From contig NC_073692.1 in the NCBI RefSeq assembly GCF_029784155.1, positions 14,613,752 to 14,677,751 of the forward strand: DNA of 64,000 nucleotides, written 5' to 3'. The position numbers were made by a program, and so were the translations under genes. Source of the DNA: Uranotaenia lowii (Eukaryota; Arthropoda; Insecta; Diptera; Culicidae). Shown piece after piece: positions 60,635 through 64,000 of this stretch (the stretch's first letter is position 1; the number at the start of each line of letters is the position of its first letter). A model generated the notes under the pieces. That model ran no database searches, was not told the DNA's origin, and was given only the letters and a program-made list of their open reading frames with translations.

Positions 60635-61904
60635 CCCGAATAGCAAAGACCATGGTATTAAGATAACTGAACAATGATTTTCAATTTAACAATCAATTTC
60701 ATCGTAGTTTCTAAATATCTTTCAACCGCATTATATTATGAAATCACCATAATTTTCAAAGTCACCGTGAAGTATATCGTAAATTCAAAATATTTCATAG
60801 TTGCCGAAAATGACAGAAGTACGGTATCACAATAATTTTCTTGTGATTATTATTGTTACAGTGTACTTCATGGTTAAATGTAAATCCAAACCAAAAAACT
60901 AATTGGTAAATTTTTGCTCTTTTTACACATTTGAAATTTTTCGTGTAGCGAAAATTTTTCGTGTCAACGCGCGCGCCATTTTCTCCGGGATAAATATTTT
61001 GCTTCAGTTTTCACGTTAAAAATCCGTGAATCCTGACAAAATTCGCTATTAAACTGGCCAGATGCGGATTGGAAGGCGAAAGGCGAACTTTTGGGATGAT
61101 GGTGAGTACTTTTATTGTACATATTGGTTGATTTGCTGACAAATAAACTGATTAAGAATTCTCACTTTTTTCCAGCAGCTACCGGAATATGCATAATTCC
61201 CCTACTCCTGTTTCAAGTGAGAGCCGCACAAAATGACAATGGACAAAATGATGGTCCAAGGAATAACCCGTAACGGATGTTTTGGTATTTGCGGGATCTG
61301 GTGCTGACAGGAATCTAGCCGTGTCCTAGGAAATGGGTTGATGGACAGATGGGCTCGCCGAGTTGCTGCTATTGTAGTGCGGGTGCTTCCCGTGACGAGG
61401 AAAGTGACGAGTTATTTAAAACTTTTTCGAAACTTCCTTAAATTAATAAAAAAAATGTGCCATAAAAGTAAAACAAGTTGATTTTTTAAGTGTAAAAAAT
61501 ATTAAAAAGAAATAATCTTACTTAAGAAAACCATGAAATTTCACGGTTAAACAATGCTTACAGACCATAGAAAAACCTTGATTTTCATCTTAGTTAAAAC
61601 AATGTAAATAAACGGATTTCCATGGTTTTACTATGAAAAAGTGGAAGCTGTTATCACCATGAATTTCATATTTTTGAGCTTCCGAATGTATGGGAAATCG
61701 CCATTTTTTTCATGGTCACGCTGCATAACAATACCCCTTTTTCATGGTTATTTTCGCCAAAACAGTGAAATGTATGGTCGGAAACTATGAATTCCTATGT
61801 GCATTCACGGTATCGTGGACGATAATAAGCATTGTGTAGACCATGAAATTAATGGTTTGTGAATATGGAATTCATGGTTTTTTCATCATACAATTCTATT
61901 CGGG
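60635..61904 (+). mobile_element. 1,270-bp element with CCCGAATAG termini, copy 2
   Basis: Same length and near-identical sequence to 25279-26548, inverted relative to it. Flanked by AA at 60633-60634 and 61905-61906, a 2-bp duplication within LINE ORF2. The repaired reading frame proves the exact borders. Contains ACCATGAA subterminal repeats, a GC-rich centre and the spliced micro-ORF. Confidence 0.93.
61062..61273 (+). CDS. Candidate 45-residue spliced micro-ORF, 1,270-bp element copy 2
   Basis: Function unknown. Exon 1 codes from ATG at 61062 to 61101 (MRIGRRKANFWDD), ending GATG|GTGAGT. The 74-bp intron (61102-61175) ends TTTTTTCCAG. Exon 2 runs 61176-61273 and ends in TAA; 138 coding bases in total. 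The peptide has a basic start, a short hydrophobic run (GICIIPLLLFQV), then a polar Asn/Asp/Gly-rich tail. AATAAA follows at 61445-61450. A CpG-rich patch (about 60970) sits just upstream, a possible promoter. Both copies keep all signals. It may be a non-coding transcript unit or the residue of a deleted transposase gene; expression is not shown. Confidence 0.45.
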
Positions 61905-61982
61905 AAGGAGTCTAATTTTGTTAAAATACTTCTGCAGTTCCATTGCAATACAGAAACAATTTCTCTTACCTCAGTGGACGAG

Positions 61983-63581
61983 TTATTCATCAAAAGAAAT
62001 TGCTTCTGCGATGAGGGTCATAGTACAAGCTTTCTTTTTCAAGACTTCTCTCAAAAGAGGTACAAACATATTAATCATAGTCCTCCAACCTGCTGGTACA
62101 CTGAAAAAGTCCAAGATGAACGCAACAATTTCCGAAAATTTCATCTTACCATCAGATGAAAAGCTGGGCAAACTGTTCGACGATGGATCAGATGCAGTTT
62201 CTCTGGGAATTGTTGCATTCCTGTTAGCTACTGATGGTCCTGAATTCTGAAGGGAAGTCTGGGGTTTTGACTTACCAGAAAGTGGAGGGAAGTCCTTCGG
62301 GGACGGATTAAAACCCGGAGGTCTCTGAATAGGAGGGGTAGAATAACTATTTCCACTTTGAGGATTTTTTGTTTTATTAACTTTGCTGGCAGCTGATCGG
62401 GGTTGTGTGTTAGTTGTGCGTTTCCTTTTTGGAGCCTGTGAAACATTTTTTTTAACAAATGGCCCAGCTGATGTTCCTTCACATGGATCCTCCCCTTCGG
62501 ATTCATACTCACTTAGAAGGCCAAACTGGTTCTCTGAGACGATTGGCAAAGACTTCATCAGCATGTCTCTATATGATTTCTTAGAGCGGGTTTTTAAAGA
62601 AGTCTTGATTTTTTCCCGGCGCGATATGTACTTCGGACACGCCGAGAGAGCATGAGATTCCTCGCCTGTGCAATACAAACACTTGCTTAATGCTTGTATT
62701 TCACACGAAGCTTCCGCATGCTTCTCCCCGCACTTAGAGCAGCGTGCCTGATTGCAACAGTAGGCGGCCGTATGATCCAGCTGCTTGCAATTCTGGCAGA
62801 ACATGACCGAAGGCACATAAAGTCTCACAGGTAGACGAACCTTCCCGATCGCAACGTAATCAGGAAGTGCAGTGCCGGAAAAGGTAACCCGAAAAGAGTT
62901 CGACAGGGAAAATGTTCTCTTTTCCCCCTCGCCTGATGCTGATTTCAGCTGACGCGCGTCCAGCACCTTGACCGTGGGGAGACCAGGGTCTTTGAATCGG
63001 CCAACCCCGGATTCCATTAGGTCATCGACGGTCAAACCCTCTTCGGTTACCACTCCGTCGATTTCCACGTCACGAGCGGGAACGTATACGCGGTATTCGA
63101 TCGTAAACTTCGGGTCACAAGCAATGGCATTTGCTTCCTTCAGGCTACCAACAACAATGCGCATCTTGTGCGGTCTCATCGGCTGGTAGCTGATTACGGA
63201 AGGGTAAGAACGATCAAGGTCCCGGGCGATTGAAATCACATTGGGTGATTTCCCATTAGTTTTGGACCGGATGTAAACTACCCAAGGTCCCGTCGATTCA
63301 GGTTGGTAAACCCGACGGCGAGGGGCAGTTTGAGGCAACTCATTATCTTTTTCAACGGGGGAGTTTGCTTGAGGGGTTGATGCTAGCGTGGAGTTTCCAA
63401 ACACAAAAGGCATTTGTGGGAAAAGGGTCTTTGGGAGAGGAGAAGGGTCATCTTCCGTGTCCGTGAGGTACATCGGGTGGTCTTGTAATGTTTCTTTGGA
63501 AACAATTTCCTCGGAAAGAATTTCCTCGGAAATATCCTCCCGTAAAGGGGGATCTTTGCCCGTCTCGCCGTCGTCATCCAT
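61983..63581 (-). CDS. LINE ORF1, Gag-like zinc-knuckle protein
   Basis: 532 residues, RNA-binding partner of ORF2. N-terminal third is acidic and Pro/Ser-rich. A PRE_C2HC/RRM-like segment follows (PWVVYIRSKTNGK, SYQPMRPHKMRIVVG). At about residues 258-315 there are CCHC-type knuckles (FCQNCKQLDHTAAYC, RCSKCGEKHAEASC, CLYCTGEESHALSAC). A basic, Pro-rich tail contains PPGFNPSPKDFPPL, commonly seen in I/jockey-type ORF1. The stop TAA (61985-61983) overlaps the ORF2 ATG. Confidence 0.9.
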   Translation of the reverse strand: MDDDGETGKDPPLREDISEEILSEEIVSKETLQDHPMYLTDTEDDPSPLPKTLFPQMPFVFGNSTLASTPQANSPVEKDNELPQTAPRRRVYQPESTGPWVVYIRSKTNGKSPNVISIARDLDRSYPSVISYQPMRPHKMRIVVGSLKEANAIACDPKFTIEYRVYVPARDVEIDGVVTEEGLTVDDLMESGVGRFKDPGLPTVKVLDARQLKSASGEGEKRTFSLSNSFRVTFSGTALPDYVAIGKVRLPVRLYVPSVMFCQNCKQLDHTAAYCCNQARCSKCGEKHAEASCEIQALSKCLYCTGEESHALSACPKYISRREKIKTSLKTRSKKSYRDMLMKSLPIVSENQFGLLSEYESEGEDPCEGTSAGPFVKKNVSQAPKRKRTTNTQPRSAASKVNKTKNPQSGNSYSTPPIQRPPGFNPSPKDFPPLSGKSKPQTSLQNSGPSVANRNATIPRETASDPSSNSLPSFSSDGKMKFSEIVAFILDFFSVPAGWRTMINMFVPLLREVLKKKACTMTLIAEAISFDE

Positions 63582-63640
63582 CAGCCGGTGACTTTCCGAA
63601 CTAATGGGCTCTGGAGGAGATGCAACCGCAATTTAAAATT

Positions 63641-64000
63641 AAATTAAAAAAAGAAAATTTATATATAACTAGCTGACCCGGTGTGCTTTGCTACACCTTT
63701 CAAAATCAAATTATATTTTCAAACATTATTCAAATTTTTATTGGTTTGTTGGCAACCGCTATAAAATGAGAGCTGCAGCTGGAGTTTTGAATTGCAACAT
63801 AAATATGATTGCAACATAAATATGATTTAAACTAATTTTCTGAATCTTGATAAATAAATTTGTGTTGAAGATCTGATAGTATTATTTTGTCTGGAGGGTC
63901 TCAAATTAATCGTACGCAAACAATCTAACTTATAAAATATGGTTGTTTTTGCTTGATATGTTCTGGATTTATGCTAAAAAACTGATAAGAGAGCCCCCTC
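63641..64000. repeat. Part of another dispersed repeat
   Basis: ACTAGCTGACCCGGTGTGCT at about 63669 resembles a terminal sequence common in insect dispersed repeats. A TTGCAACATAAATATGAT word is directly repeated at about 63791 and 63810. The element runs out of the window; class not determined. Confidence 0.4.

Larger units (their letters stand above)
57032..61990 (-). pseudogene. LINE ORF2 (endonuclease-RT-RNase H), interrupted
   Basis: ORF2 starts at ATG 61990-61988, overlapping the ORF1 stop by eight bases (ATGAATAA). It is open to 61905, is interrupted by the 1,270-bp element (60635-61904), and resumes at 60634 to the stop at 57032. Leaving out the insertion and one AA duplication gives 1,229 codons with no other break. 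Endonuclease motifs lie on both sides of the insertion (QWNCRS before; FALCETWL, LVLGDFNSHG and SDHLPI after). RT: FLDIKGAFDS, GLPQGSCLSP, and catalytic LADD at about 58735-58750 where most have F/YADD. RNase H: FFTDGS at about 57870, YSDS, and NENADSLAK. As it stands the protein would lack its endonuclease start. Confidence 0.88.
56661..63640 (-). mobile_element. I/LOA-like LINE, two ORFs, split by a DNA element
   Basis: Minus-strand non-LTR retrotransposon. It ends in an A-tract (T-run 56661-56674) next to the end of the copy 2 duplication, after a 3'UTR of about 350 bp. ORF1 is Gag-like with zinc knuckles, and ORF2 has endonuclease, RT and RNase H. RNase H after RT points to the I or LOA group. 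About 5.7 kb without the 1,270-bp insertion. Apart from that insertion both frames are open, so the copy is young. The 5' end is estimated from where sequence character changes near 63640. Confidence 0.88.

Overview
The window is eukaryotic and dipteran, most likely from a culicine-type mosquito. The evidence is an Ets repressor of the Yan/Anterior open type, several ZAD-C2H2 zinc-finger genes with short introns and consensus GT-AG sites, an S6 kinase II remnant, and dense AT-rich sequence full of MITEs, a Ty3/gypsy element and an I/LOA-like LINE. The mosquito assignment is inference; no species is claimed.

Layout. 0.4-7.4 kb (+): aop/yan, four coding exons in the window plus a long 3'UTR. 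8.07-10.18 kb (-): a 12-finger ZAD-C2H2 gene. 11.2-18.5 kb: a TE-rich stretch with MITEs, an S6kII kinase pseudogene, a perfect 39-bp-arm hairpin, and a 1,019-bp TA-flanked element holding a tiny spliced ORF. 18.6-22.4 kb (-): a decaying ZAD-C2H2 gene copy hit by a 973-bp MITE. 22.6-28.7 kb: nested DNA elements, a 500-N scaffold gap and a tandem satellite. 28.8-35.9 kb: a long-TIR element split by an intact LTR retrotransposon with identical LTRs. 35.9-44.7 kb: mostly featureless AT-rich DNA with LINE debris and small MITEs. 44.8-47.7 kb (-): a TAF6-like (Saf6/TAF6L) SAGA-type subunit. 48.05-49.56 kb (+) and 49.92-53.07 kb (-): two further ZAD zinc-finger genes arranged tail to tail. 54.06-56.24 kb (-): the intact sister of the 18.6-22.4 kb copy. 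56.66-63.64 kb (-): a LINE with two ORFs, split by a 1,270-bp element. 63.64-64 kb: part of another repeat.

Functionally the host genes are nearly all nuclear regulators: an Ets repressor, four ZAD-type zinc-finger loci plus a decaying duplicate's sister, and a chromatin co-activator subunit. The zinc-finger loci show local duplication, uneven divergence suggestive of gene conversion, and one-finger-per-exon structure.

The most unusual signals are in the mobile elements. Three DNA element families with different termini (17.49-18.50, 23.75-25.07, and 25.28-26.55 = 60.64-61.90 kb) each carry in their middle what reads as a minute spliced gene: an ATG exon, a short intron with strong splice sites, then a short ORF end, usually followed by a polyadenylation signal. 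The LTR element appears to reach Pol through an in-phase 119-bp intron rather than a frameshift, and its leader, itself intron-like, holds eight copies of a GCCGGTTGAGG(A/G)CCG motif. These are read directly from the sequence but have no expression evidence here.
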